From Chloroflexota bacterium (GTDB lineage Bacteria; Chloroflexota; Dehalococcoidia; Lucifugimonadales; UBA3495), in the NCBI GenBank assembly GCA_028873965.1, contig JAPPMU010000015.1, forward strand, positions 38,947 to 102,946: a stretch of 64,000 nt of DNA, written 5' to 3'. The notes under the pieces were generated by a model. The model searched no databases and was not told the origin of the DNA. It worked only from the letters and a program-made list of their open reading frames with translations. The position numbers and the translations under genes are program-made. Shown piece after piece: positions 51,882-60,183 of the stretch. Positions within the stretch are counted from its first letter, which is position 1. Each line of letters starts with the position of its first letter.

Positions 51882-53726
51882 GTGGCGGTCCGTAACCTGA
51901 CCAATTTCCTGGTGCATCTGTTCAGCGACGGTGACGAGCTGGAAGAGATGTACTTGTCCGCAGTGCACGACCATTGCCTGTACTGCCACGAGTCGATCAG
52001 CGATTCAAAGGCATACCTCGATTACCGGGTCTGCCCGTTCTGCCGTTTCCATTACACCTTGTCGGCACGGGAACGGATCGAACTTCTGGCCGACCGGCGC
52101 ACCTTTCGCGAGCAGAATCGCTACGTGCGCTCCGTTGCGCCGTTGGCGTTTTCAAACCGCACCTCCTATGACGATCAGCTCACGCAGAGCCAGGACCGCA
52201 CCGGTCTGACTGAAGCCGCAGTCACCGGAACCTGCAAGATCTACGGCCGGAACGTGATGCTGGTGGTGTTGGACTACGGTTTCATGGGCGGCAGCATGAG
52301 CAGCGTAGTCGGCGAAAAAGTTGCCCTGGCCTTCGAATACGCCGTTCGCCGCGACCTGCCCGTCATCGCTTTGGTCACCGGCGGCGGCGCGCGCATCCAG
52401 GAAGGCGTCCTGTCGCTGATGCAGATGGCCAAAACGGTCACCGCCGCCAACAAACTCCGCGAAGCGTCCATGCCTTTCATCGTTGTGCTGGCCAATCCAT
52501 CCACCGGGCAGGCCTACGGAAGTTTTGCGAATCTCGCCGACGTCATGATCGCTGAGCCCGGCTCCGTCGTGGGCCTGTCTCCTATCCGCGCCATGATCGA
52601 AGCAACCGGACAGCAGGTCCCACCGGACGTCCACACGGCCGAATATCACCTCCGCCGGGGCCTTCTCGACAACGTCGTTGACCGCGAGCAGCTCCGGGAA
52701 CGGCTGAGCCAGTTGCTCAACCTTCTTGTGGAGCCTGAAGGGATACGCCTGGGCCGTCGTGCCGTTTCTCGCTTGCTGGTTCCGGCCGCCGAAGATACGG
52801 AGACCTGGGAATCGGTTGAAGCGGCCACCAACGACGAGCGCCCCGACGCCCTCTACTACATGCGGCACATCCTCGACGACTTTTTCGAGATTTGCGGCGA
52901 CCGCATCAGCAGCGATGACCGCACCGTGGTTGGAGGCATGGGTCTGCTGCGTGGGCACCCCGTCGCCGCCATCGGCCAGCAGCGCATCCATTCCCACGAC
53001 ACCGACCGCAGCCGCTACCACGTCCATCCCGATGGATTGCGGAAGGCTCAACGCATCATCCGCCTGGCGGCCCGGTTCAACCTGCCCCTGATCACCCTGA
53101 TTGATTCCCAGGGCGCTGACCCACGGCTGGAGTCCGAAGAACAGGGGGTGGGCAACGCCATCGCGCGCAGCCTGTCAATGATGCTGGAGGCGGAAACCCC
53201 GGTTGTGTCCGTGATCATCGGCGAGGCCGGCAACGAGGCTGCGCTGGCGCTAAGCCTTTCCGACCGCATCCTGATGCAGCAGTACGCCATCTACTCGCCG
53301 ATCTCGCTGCACCACGCGGTGGGCGGTCCCCGGCGCGAACGTTATCTGACTCGAGAGTCCGCTGAGGTGTTGATGCTCACCGCCCGAGACTGCTACGAAC
53401 TTGGCATCATCGATCAGGTCGTGCCCGAACCCACCGGCGGCGCCCACCTCGACCCGCGCCAGGCTGCGGAAGGGCTGGAACATTCCATCTACAAGCACTT
53501 GGCTGAAGCCAGCCGCGTTTCCACCAGCAAGCTCGTCAAGCAACGGTACCGGAAGTTCCGCCAGATGGGCGAACTGAACCCGTTCGCCCAGGAAGCTATC
53601 CAGCAGGAGGTCGCGGCGCTCCTCAGGATGCACGCCGTCGACGCGCCGCCGCCGATGGAATCACTCGCGCCGGCGTTCGGTTCTCTGCCAGCGCTGGAAG
53701 AAGGGATCGAGCGGCGAGCGTCGTAG
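51882..53726 (+). CDS. accDA: Fused acetyl-CoA carboxylase carboxyltransferase (AccD-AccA)
   Basis: A 614-residue protein joining the beta and alpha carboxyltransferase subunits. The N-terminal zinc ribbon of AccD is present (Cys32, Cys35, Cys51, Cys54), followed by the beta domain (GGGARIQEGVLSLMQMAKT, PSTGQAYGSFANLADV) up to about residue 285, and the alpha domain (YYMRHILDDFFEICGDRISSDD, RKAQR-type and the DSQGADP, E...GEAGNEAALALSLSDRI region) in the second half. It transfers CO2 from biotin to acetyl-CoA to form malonyl-CoA. GTG start after AAAGGAGGGG. The biotin subunits accB and accC are elsewhere. A transcription hairpin lies just upstream. Confidence 0.93.
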   Translation: MAVRNLTNFLVHLFSDGDELEEMYLSAVHDHCLYCHESISDSKAYLDYRVCPFCRFHYTLSARERIELLADRRTFREQNRYVRSVAPLAFSNRTSYDDQLTQSQDRTGLTEAAVTGTCKIYGRNVMLVVLDYGFMGGSMSSVVGEKVALAFEYAVRRDLPVIALVTGGGARIQEGVLSLMQMAKTVTAANKLREASMPFIVVLANPSTGQAYGSFANLADVMIAEPGSVVGLSPIRAMIEATGQQVPPDVHTAEYHLRRGLLDNVVDREQLRERLSQLLNLLVEPEGIRLGRRAVSRLLVPAAEDTETWESVEAATNDERPDALYYMRHILDDFFEICGDRISSDDRTVVGGMGLLRGHPVAAIGQQRIHSHDTDRSRYHVHPDGLRKAQRIIRLAARFNLPLITLIDSQGADPRLESEEQGVGNAIARSLSMMLEAETPVVSVIIGEAGNEAALALSLSDRILMQQYAIYSPISLHHAVGGPRRERYLTRESAEVLMLTARDCYELGIIDQVVPEPTGGAHLDPRQAAEGLEHSIYKHLAEASRVSTSKLVKQRYRKFRQMGELNPFAQEAIQQEVAALLRMHAVDAPPPMESLAPAFGSLPALEEGIERRAS

Positions 53727-53736
53727 GGTTGGGCGG

Positions 53737-53994
53737 TTATGCGCCGGCAATGGCTGACAACTCTGGCGCAGCCTTGTGGATATCGAAAGTTATCTGGTTG
53801 ACTTTGGGTTCCGGGACCCGGTCCCCGAATTCATTGGCCACTTCAAGCCAAAGTTCCATCGCTTCCGTAATGCTTTTGAGCGCGTCTTCATAAGAGTCGC
53901 CGTGAGCCATGCAACCCGGAAGTTCCGGCGCATAAGCGATGTAGACGTCGTCCTCGTCGCTCCAGAATATGACGATTTCATACTTATGCATCAA
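53737..53994 (-). CDS. hicB: HicB-like antitoxin
   Basis: An 85-residue HicB protein: YEIVIFWSDEDDVYIAYAPELPGCMAHGDSYEDALKSITEAMELWLEVA is a textbook HicB partial RNase H fold. The remaining 35 residues lack a clear helix-turn-helix, so DNA binding may rest on another factor. It overlaps the upstream hicA by 4 bp (ATGA) and converges on accDA, 10 bp away. Confidence 0.88.
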   Translation of the reverse strand: MMHKYEIVIFWSDEDDVYIAYAPELPGCMAHGDSYEDALKSITEAMELWLEVANEFGDRVPEPKVNQITFDIHKAAPELSAIAGA

Positions 53995-54254
53995 CCGTCG
54001 TCCTCCGATTCGTGCAACCCGTACTGTAGGATGATCCCGCGCACTTGCCGCACTTGATAGTCTTTGGCTTGGCTCCCGTAGCGTTGCAGATTTATTCTGC
54101 TAGGTACGTCAGCCCTTCGAAAGACATGGTGGCTACCGCTTATGCGCTCGTCGAAACCCATACGCCGGAGCAGGACCAGCAAGTCGTTGAAGCGAATATT
54201 CGCGTCCGACTGGCCCGAGAGGATCCTTTGCAGCAATCGCGAGCGTGGCCGCAC
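53991..54254 (-). CDS. hicA: HicA-like toxin
   Basis: An 87-residue HicA: RFNDLLVLLRRMGFDERISGSHHVFRR places the catalytic His at residue 42 in the GSHH motif, followed by INLQRYGSQAKDYQVRQVRGIIL typical of this HicA branch. It is an intact member, with hicB next on the same strand. It starts 29 bp after the stop of an Mrp-type ATPase gene and may share its transcript. Confidence 0.88.
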   Translation of the reverse strand: MRPRSRLLQRILSGQSDANIRFNDLLVLLRRMGFDERISGSHHVFRRADVPSRINLQRYGSQAKDYQVRQVRGIILQYGLHESEDDG

Positions 54255-54283
54255 CTCAGTCTCTTACGAAATCCAGTGCGCCG

Positions 54284-55105
54284 TCAGGCCTCGCGGCCGT
54301 GAGCCTTGAGGCTCCGGCGCAACTGGTCCGCCACCGAGGCGTACTCGCCGCTGACCGTTTCGTCCACCAGGACGGTTGGCCTGCTGGTGTCCCGGTAAGA
54401 CGGACTGAGCGACATGCTGCCCAGGAAAGGAGCATCGATGTCTTCGGCCAGCTGACGGCCCGCGCCTTCGCCAAAGATGTCGCCCGCGTAGTTCTCGACG
54501 ATCCCAACCACGTTCAGGTTCAGCTTGCGGATCATGTTGATGCACCGCTTGGCGTCGATGATCGCCAGATCCTGCGGCGTGCTCACCACCACGAACCCGT
54601 CCATGGGCAGCGTCTGCATGACGGTCAACGGCGAGTCCGACGTGCCGGGCGGCAGATCCACGATCAGGTAGTCCAATTCGCCCCAATCCGTCGCCTGGAG
54701 AAACTGGTTGATGGCGTTGTGGATCATCGGGCCGCGCCAGATGATCGCTTCGTCTTCGTTTTCCTGGAAGAACGCCATGGACACCACCTTGACCCCGTGT
54801 CCCTCCGCCGGGCTGATCTGGCCGTCGCGGTAGTCCGGCTTGTCGGTAATGCCCATCACCCGGGTGACGTTGGGGCAGTCGATGTCGACGTCCAGCAGCC
54901 CCACGCGCTCTCCCTGCTTGGCCAGGATCGTCGCCAGGTTGCAGGCCACCGTGGTCTTGCCCACGCCGCCCTTGCCGCTGTACACGCCAATTTTGGTGCG
55001 TACCGACGCCAGACGATCCGTAATTTGCCGCTTTTGCTCCCATTGCCTCCGGATCTGCTCCAAGCGGGCGTTCTGTTGGGCGTTGGGCTGCTGTGGGGTT
55101 GCCAT
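54284..55105 (-). CDS. Mrp/NBP35-type P-loop ATPase, Fe-S carrier
   Basis: A 273-residue iron-sulfur carrier of the ApbC/Mrp family. The deviant Walker A is VYSGKGGVGKTTVACNLA (44-52 core) with the signature Lys, LLDVDIDCPNVTRVMG, YLIVDLPPGTSDSPLTVMQ and VSTPQDLAIIDAKRCINM. It lacks the C-terminal CxxC that some Mrp proteins use for cluster binding. The DUF59 gene next upstream is often fused or paired with it, supporting a cluster-delivery role. Confidence 0.92.
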   Translation of the reverse strand: MATPQQPNAQQNARLEQIRRQWEQKRQITDRLASVRTKIGVYSGKGGVGKTTVACNLATILAKQGERVGLLDVDIDCPNVTRVMGITDKPDYRDGQISPAEGHGVKVVSMAFFQENEDEAIIWRGPMIHNAINQFLQATDWGELDYLIVDLPPGTSDSPLTVMQTLPMDGFVVVSTPQDLAIIDAKRCINMIRKLNLNVVGIVENYAGDIFGEGAGRQLAEDIDAPFLGSMSLSPSYRDTSRPTVLVDETVSGEYASVADQLRRSLKAHGREA

Positions 55106-55153
55106 CGTAGGGCTGTTCTCCGTATCCGGGCGGGCGTTGTCGTCCCGATTGGG

Positions 55154-55462
55154 CTAGATGCCCAGCATGTTGCGGGCTTCCTCGCTGATCAAGTCAGGAG
55201 ACCAGGGGGGATCGAACGTCAGCTCGATGTTAACCTCTTCAACCCCTTCCACGTCCTGCACCGCCCACTCCGCCTGTTGGGCGATGTGCGGGCCCATGCC
55301 ACAGCCGGGGAACGTCAGGGTCATCTGGACGAACACGTCGTTAGCATCGCTGACCTGCACGTCGTAAATCAGCCCCAGATCCACCACGTTAACGGGGATT
55401 TCCGGGTCGTACACCGTGCGGAGCGCCTCGTAAACTTCATCGCGATTCACGGTTGCCGGCAT
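55154..55462 (-). CDS. DUF59 / SufT-like metal-sulfur cluster assembly factor
   Basis: A 102-residue protein of the MIP18/DUF59 family: VYEALRTVYDPEIPVNVVDLGLIYDVQV and the cluster-associated LTFPGCGMGPHIAQQAEWAV are clear. Start at 55462 has GGAAGGAGAAAGGCC before it. It is directly followed by the Mrp ATPase on the same strand, as in other Fe-S maturation pairs. Confidence 0.92.
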   Translation of the reverse strand: MPATVNRDEVYEALRTVYDPEIPVNVVDLGLIYDVQVSDANDVFVQMTLTFPGCGMGPHIAQQAEWAVQDVEGVEEVNIELTFDPPWSPDLISEEARNMLGI

Positions 55463-55496
55463 GGCCTTTCTCCTTCCCTGTGGGTTTGTGATCGTC

Positions 55497-55502
55497 ATTA
55501 TA
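55497..55502 (-). promoter_or_regulatory. Candidate -10 (TATAAT) for the DUF59-Mrp operon
   Basis: TATAAT on the minus strand, 35 bases before the DUF59 start codon. The gap is shared with a divergent amidohydrolase gene. Confidence 0.45.
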
Positions 55503-55629
55503 GCCCATATCGGTTCCGGGTGCCGGATCCGTTGGCCGTCCCGCCGCCCGGTGTATGATGCACCAAAACCCGATTCATCGCATCGAGACTGCCGCCTCGG
55601 CACGAAGCCAGGCTAATGGGAGCGGATAC

Positions 55630-57189
55630 ATGGTTGACTTGCTATTTGCCAACGGCACGGTGATCGACGGCACCGGATCCGCCGGCTATCGCGCCAGCGT
55701 TGCCGTCACCGGCGACACGATCCAGGTCATCACCGGCGACACGTCGGCGGTCGACGCCGGCCGTTCCATCGACGCCAACGGCTACGTGATCTGCCCCGGC
55801 TTCATCGACATGCACTCTCATTCCGACCTGAAGCTGCTCACCGACCCCGACCATCAGCCCAAGATCCGGCAGGGAGTGACTACTGAGGTCACTGGCATGG
55901 ACGGCCTGTCCTACGCGCCCACCACTCCGCGGGCGCTGGAACAGCTCCTGGTGTACCTGGCGGCGGTCAACGGCGCGCCTCCGGACGTCCGCTGGAGCAG
56001 CGTAGCCGACTTCCTGGCGCTCTTCGACGGCAGCGCCACGTGCAACGTGGCCCACATGGTCCCCCACGCCGCCATCCGCGTCGCCGCCATGGGCTGGTCG
56101 TCCCGCCTGCCCACCGACGCGGAGCTGCAAACCATGCGCGACCTAACCCGTCAAGGAATGCGGGATGGCGCGTTCGGGTTCACCACCGGCTTGACCTATG
56201 CTCCCGGCGCCTACAGCGACACTGACGAACTGGCCGCCATCGCCGCCGTCGCCGCCGAAGAGGGCGGTTTCTACTGCACCCACGCCCGCTACACCCTGGG
56301 AGACCGCCTTCTCGATCCCTTCCGCGAGGCCCTGGAGATCGGCCGCCGCTCCGGCGCTCCGGTGCACATCTCTCACTACCACAGCCCCGTTGCTGGCCTG
56401 GGACAGCAGATGACCGCGCTGGTCGACGAAGCCCGCAACCGGGACCAGGACGTCACCTTCGACCAATACCCCTACCCGGCGGCCAGCACCATCCTCCACT
56501 CGTTGCTGCCATACTGGGTCCACGCCGGCGGCCCCCAGGCACTGATGACCCGGCTCGCCGACCCCAACGTGCGCGACCTGATGGTTCGCGCCGTCGAGCC
56601 CCAGTGGGGCGGTCAGACGTTGGACAATTACATATTCGCCCACATCGCCTCGGACAAGAACAAGGAATGGGAGGGCCGGTCTTTGGAAGACCTGGCCGCC
56701 CACCGGGGCGGGCGGATGGTTGACGCCGTCTGCGACCTGCTGCTGGAGGAGGACCTGCAGGTGGCTTTCGTCGCCCGGACCGGCAACCTGGAAAACATCC
56801 GCGAAATCGCGTCGCACCCGGCCCAGATGATCGGCACCGACGCCATACTCACTGGCGGCCGGCCCAACCCACGCACCTACGGCACCTATCCCTATGTGCT
56901 AGCCCAGTTCGTCCGCGGCGAGGGTCTATTCTCGCTCGAGGAAGCTATCCGCAAGATGACCGGCGCGCCCGCCCAACGCCTGGGCCTGTCCGACCGCGGC
57001 GTCATCCGCGACGGCGCCAAGGCCGACCTCGTCCTCTTCGACCCGTCCAGCGTCCACACTCCGGCCACGTTCGACGACCCGCTGCAATTCCCCGTCGGCA
57101 TCGACTACGTCGCGGTCAATGGCGCCCTCGTAATCGACAACGGCCGGCACACCGGGGCGCGGCCGGGGCGGGCACTGCGCAGCCGGTAG
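55630..57189 (+). CDS. N-acyl-D-amino-acid deacylase-type amidohydrolase
   Basis: A 519-residue amidohydrolase of the D-aminoacylase/dihydroorotase-like branch. Metal ligands His62 and His64 lie in CPGFIDMHSHSDLKLL; further ligands are probably in THARY and ISHYHSP. LFANGTVIDGTG and the GVIRDGAKADLVLFDPSSVHTPATFDDP C-terminus are typical. It releases acyl groups from D-amino acids or acts on related cyclic amides. GGGAGCGG precedes the ATG at 55630. Given the D-glutamate-cyclase genes 37 kb away, D-amino acid metabolism is a theme but the two are not linked in sequence. Confidence 0.88.
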   Translation: MVDLLFANGTVIDGTGSAGYRASVAVTGDTIQVITGDTSAVDAGRSIDANGYVICPGFIDMHSHSDLKLLTDPDHQPKIRQGVTTEVTGMDGLSYAPTTPRALEQLLVYLAAVNGAPPDVRWSSVADFLALFDGSATCNVAHMVPHAAIRVAAMGWSSRLPTDAELQTMRDLTRQGMRDGAFGFTTGLTYAPGAYSDTDELAAIAAVAAEEGGFYCTHARYTLGDRLLDPFREALEIGRRSGAPVHISHYHSPVAGLGQQMTALVDEARNRDQDVTFDQYPYPAASTILHSLLPYWVHAGGPQALMTRLADPNVRDLMVRAVEPQWGGQTLDNYIFAHIASDKNKEWEGRSLEDLAAHRGGRMVDAVCDLLLEEDLQVAFVARTGNLENIREIASHPAQMIGTDAILTGGRPNPRTYGTYPYVLAQFVRGEGLFSLEEAIRKMTGAPAQRLGLSDRGVIRDGAKADLVLFDPSSVHTPATFDDPLQFPVGIDYVAVNGALVIDNGRHTGARPGRALRSR

Positions 57190-57205
57190 CCCGGGTGCCG
57201 ATAGA

Positions 57206-57634
57206 TCAGGACAGCATCGGCACGATGGTTACCGCGCCGTCAGGAACAACGTCCATCGTCAGCCGACTGTTCCAGAGAAGGGCCATCCCAACGAGCGGGT
57301 CGCTGTCCATCTCGTAAACGGGCACAAGACGTTGCTGGCCGTGCCAGCCGATGCGACCAACATGTACGTCGTAATGGCCAATAGCGCCGTCGGCCAGCAC
57401 GGCCGGTCGGTTGATGATGTGCGGCAGACTGAATTGAGCGATTACGTCGGGCCTGAGGGTCAGAAATCCGGTGAACCCGGTATCCACGGTGGCGTCCAAC
57501 GTTATGGCCCGCCGAGGTTCTGAGGGATTGGCGACGGTGATCCGGACAACCGGCTTGCCGGTGAGCGGCGGGTCGTCAAGGGCAAACACAATGCCGCTAA
57601 TCGTCGGTCCTGTGAAAGGATACGAATCAGCCAA
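57206..57634 (-). CDS. Retropepsin-like aspartic protease-fold protein
   Basis: A 142-residue protein with a single clan AA active site: LDATVDTGFTGFLTLRPDV, where Asp51-Thr-Gly forms the catalytic loop of a dimer, plus a hydrophobic PLVGMALLWNSRLTMDV C-terminal strand typical of this family. Bacterial single-domain retropepsin-like proteins are common in cyanobacteria and Chloroflexota with unknown role. It overlaps the small upstream gene by 8 bp, forming a two-gene unit. Confidence 0.8.
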   Translation of the reverse strand: MADSYPFTGPTISGIVFALDDPPLTGKPVVRITVANPSEPRRAITLDATVDTGFTGFLTLRPDVIAQFSLPHIINRPAVLADGAIGHYDVHVGRIGWHGQQRLVPVYEMDSDPLVGMALLWNSRLTMDVVPDGAVTIVPMLS

Positions 57635-57869
57635 TTCGGTCCACGTAGGGGTAGCCTACCCGCTCCGACCAGCCGACGGTGTTGGGGAACCGCTCCATGA
57701 AGCGTATCATCGCCGCGCATTCGTCGCCGTCGATTTCATACCCGCCCGTCTCGATGTCGATGAAAATCACCTTCCCCTTGTCAGACGGTGACAAGTTGGG
57801 CATGATGCGCTCCTGATAAATCGCCCGGCCGACAACGCTGATGTCGCGCGGCGCTTTTCCTGTGGCCAT
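57627..57869 (-). CDS. Small conserved partner of the retropepsin-like protein
   Basis: An 80-residue protein with MPNLSPSDKGKVIFIDIETGGYEIDGDECAAMIRF, a pattern I have seen beside such retropepsin-like genes but cannot name. No transmembrane segment. It is translated just before the protease-like gene with an 8-bp overlap, so the two are coupled. An antitoxin or substrate role is possible. Confidence 0.6.
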   Translation of the reverse strand: MATGKAPRDISVVGRAIYQERIMPNLSPSDKGKVIFIDIETGGYEIDGDECAAMIRFMERFPNTVGWSERVGYPYVDRIG

Positions 57870-58054
57870 GGGTATTTCCTCTGTCCTTTCCGGTGCTCGT
57901 ACCAGCGTACCGATTGCGAGAGTTTAGGGCAATCGCAGGTTCCCAGATTAACCAATCCGGCGGTGAACGGCGATCATCGACCGCTGCCAGCGCACGGGTG
58001 CATGGTCAGTGCAGAGCTCCGGAGCCGCCAGCAATTTGGTAGCTAGCTGGGTTC

Positions 58055-58426
58055 TTATGCCAACCGAAGACCGCGTTCAGTGAATCTGTCAAAATCACCC
58101 GAATTTACCGTCGCCATCTGCGCGCCATCTGCGACGGCAGTGGCCGCAATCATGCAGTCCACCATCATCCGGCGCCGCCTGTCGGTTGCGTTGAACAGGC
58201 GAGGCGCAATAGCTGCGTGCTCCGTCGTGAACTCCAGGTGTTGCTCAACGATCCGAAGAGCCGCGCTCAAATCCCTTGGCGACAACGGCCCGCAAAGAAA
58301 TTCCGTGCAAGCCACCGCGCTGATGGCGATGGTTTCACCTTGGCTAATCCAATTCCGCACCTGCTGGTCTTGCTGAGTATCCCGTACCAGGGCTGGGATT
58401 AGAAAGCTGGTGCCAAGATAGATCAT
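58055..58426 (-). CDS. PIN-domain VapC-like protein with altered active site
   Basis: A 123-residue PIN-fold protein of the VapC type. Remaining acids are Glu42 (CTEFLCG), Asp90 (MMVDCMIAATA) and Asp111 or Asp113 (NSGDFDRF). The N-terminal motif, normally YLDTS, is YLGTS here: Gly5 replaces the first catalytic Asp, a change that one base (GAC to GGC) would explain. The toxin is therefore probably inactive or weak. A ribbon-helix-helix antitoxin gene precedes it with a 4-bp overlap. Confidence 0.8.
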   Translation of the reverse strand: MIYLGTSFLIPALVRDTQQDQQVRNWISQGETIAISAVACTEFLCGPLSPRDLSAALRIVEQHLEFTTEHAAIAPRLFNATDRRRRMMVDCMIAATAVADGAQMATVNSGDFDRFTERGLRLA

Positions 58427-58695
58427 TCAGGGTCAGCGCCGTGTCGTATTGCCCAAGCCTCGCGCGCCCAAGCGTCAAAGTCGACTCCACGCTCCGCCAG
58501 TGATTTTTGCAGCAGGTCCAGCGCCGCCAGCCGTTCTCCCGGGGAAGGAATAGGGTCGTACTGGGAAGCCGCCTGCAACAATGCGCGGCGCAGCGCCTCA
58601 GGCTCCGCTACATTCCAGCGTTGCGCCAAGGTTGCGAGCGCACGGGCTGACTCGTCGTCCAACGTGTAAGTGGTTTTGATGCCTGGCACGGTCAT
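58423..58695 (-). CDS. Ribbon-helix-helix antitoxin-like protein
   Basis: A 90-residue protein whose N-terminal third (IKTTYTLDDESARALATLAQRWNVAEPEALRRALLQA) fits a CopG/VapB-type ribbon-helix-helix DNA-binding domain, with a C-terminal tail of toxin-binding type. Start ATG at 58695 keeps the conserved strand near the N-terminus; a longer frame is open upstream. It precedes the PIN gene with ATGA overlap. Confidence 0.72.
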   Translation of the reverse strand: MTVPGIKTTYTLDDESARALATLAQRWNVAEPEALRRALLQAASQYDPIPSPGERLAALDLLQKSLAERGVDFDAWAREAWAIRHGADPE

Positions 58696-58825
58696 ACTCT
58701 GAATATATGGTTGCGCCAAATGCGCGTCAACCCCGGTTGCCCCATACCGTCCCATCCGGCATAATTGCCGACTAATTCCCGCAAGACCCGGCCGGGCCAT
58801 GTCCCGGCCGTATTCGAGGCATGTC

Positions 58826-60058
58826 ATGGACTTCGAACCAACCTATACCGCCGAGCAGGAAGCCTTCCGCACCGAGGTGCAGGATTGGCTCCGCGACAAC
58901 ATCCCGGGCGGCATCCAGCATCCCGCCGACTCCATCGACCTTACGTTTGAGCAGTACCAGCTTCGCCGGGAGTTGGGCCGGCGCCTGGGCGACAAGGGAT
59001 GGCTCTGGCCCACCGCTCCCCAGGAATACGGCGGGGGCGGCCTGACCGTCGACCATTCCGTAGTGCTCGAAGAGGAGATCGACAACTATAACCTGTCGCT
59101 CCCTCCCTACTATGACTCCGGCGGACGTCTCGGCGGCAACTCCATCCTCGTCTGGGGCTCCGAAGAGCAGAAGCAGGAATTCCTGCCCAAGATATTCAAG
59201 GGCGAAATACGCACCTGGCAACTGCTCACCGAGCCCGAGGCCGGCTCCGATCTGGCCAACGCCAAAACCGCTGCCCGCCGCGACGGCGATGATTACGTCA
59301 TCAACGGCCAGAAGGTTTACGTCGGCAGCGCCCACGGCTCCGACTACATGTGGACCATCACCTGCACCGATCCCGAGGGCGACCGGCACCACAACCTGAG
59401 CTGGTTCATGGTGCCGTCCAATCTACCCGGTATCAGTGTCTTTCCCATGGACTTGCTGTCCTCCGCTGGCGAGTCCGGCGCGGGCTCCGGCGTGAAGAAC
59501 ATCGTCTACTTCGACAACGTTCGTGTCCCCGCCCGCAACCTGATCGGCGGCGAAAACGAGGGCTGGAAGGTGGCCACCACTCACCTCGAACTGGAGCACG
59601 GCACCGGCGGCAAGATTGGCCGGAACTGGATCGTTGACCGCATCTTCGACTACTGCAAGACCAACAACCGCCGCGGCGAGTCCCTCAGCAGGGATCCCGA
59701 CGTGCGAGAGCGCCTGGTGGACATCTACATCGACGCGGAAATCGGCCGCTTGTTCCAGCTGCGCAACTACTGGATGCGCCACAGCAACGCCCACATCACC
59801 TACGAAGGGCCCCAGGCTTCCTACTTCCGCAAGCAGTCCGGCCTCCGCATCGCCACCGGCATCCTCGACATTCTCGGACCCGCGGCTCTGACCAAAGACG
59901 AGCAGTGGGGCGCCGGCGAAGGTCACATTGAATCCCACCAGCGGGCGGCCATCATCGCCCTCCACCCGGGCGGCACCACCGACATCCAGAAGGTCATCAT
60001 GGCCCGCCGCATCGGAATCGGACGCCAGCAGCGCGAGCGCGCCGGCGCCCTGGCCTAG
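58826..60058 (+). CDS. Acyl-CoA dehydrogenase, first of a pair
   Basis: A 410-residue flavoprotein. The N-terminal helical domain (EQEAFRTEVQDWLRDNIPGG), the middle beta domain with LLTEPEAGSDLANAKTAARRDGDDYVINGQKVYVGSAHGSDYMW, and the C-terminal domain with ALHPGGTTDIQKVIMARRIG are clear. Some acyl-CoA dehydrogenases of bacteria work as unequal pairs, one subunit carrying the catalytic Glu; the next acyl-CoA dehydrogenase lies 125 bp downstream. Substrate unknown (fatty acyl or sterol side-chain type). Confidence 0.93.
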   Translation: MDFEPTYTAEQEAFRTEVQDWLRDNIPGGIQHPADSIDLTFEQYQLRRELGRRLGDKGWLWPTAPQEYGGGGLTVDHSVVLEEEIDNYNLSLPPYYDSGGRLGGNSILVWGSEEQKQEFLPKIFKGEIRTWQLLTEPEAGSDLANAKTAARRDGDDYVINGQKVYVGSAHGSDYMWTITCTDPEGDRHHNLSWFMVPSNLPGISVFPMDLLSSAGESGAGSGVKNIVYFDNVRVPARNLIGGENEGWKVATTHLELEHGTGGKIGRNWIVDRIFDYCKTNNRRGESLSRDPDVRERLVDIYIDAEIGRLFQLRNYWMRHSNAHITYEGPQASYFRKQSGLRIATGILDILGPAALTKDEQWGAGEGHIESHQRAAIIALHPGGTTDIQKVIMARRIGIGRQQRERAGALA

Positions 60059-60076
60059 ACCGACCTGGCAGGCGTC

Positions 60077-60096
60077 GTTCCCGCGAAAGCGGGAAC
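60077..60096. repeat. REP-like hairpin, GTTCCCGC-GAAA-GCGGGAAC
   Basis: Eight-base perfect arms around GAAA in the gap between the two acyl-CoA dehydrogenase genes. Same geometry as 28905-28924, but the arm bases differ in a paired way. Confidence 0.75.
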
Positions 60097-60183
60097 CCAT
60101 ACTGCCCGACTGCTTAGCAACTCCGGTCCGCTGCTCGTTCAGGAACGGCGGACCATTTTCGCCCATCAGGAGTAATCGACCCA

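Noticed and set aside
53737-55105. Idea that hicAB and the Mrp-type ATPase form a single defence system
   Set aside because: The spacing is short, but Mrp pairs functionally with the DUF59 gene and hicAB is a self-contained module; adjacency alone does not support a joint system.
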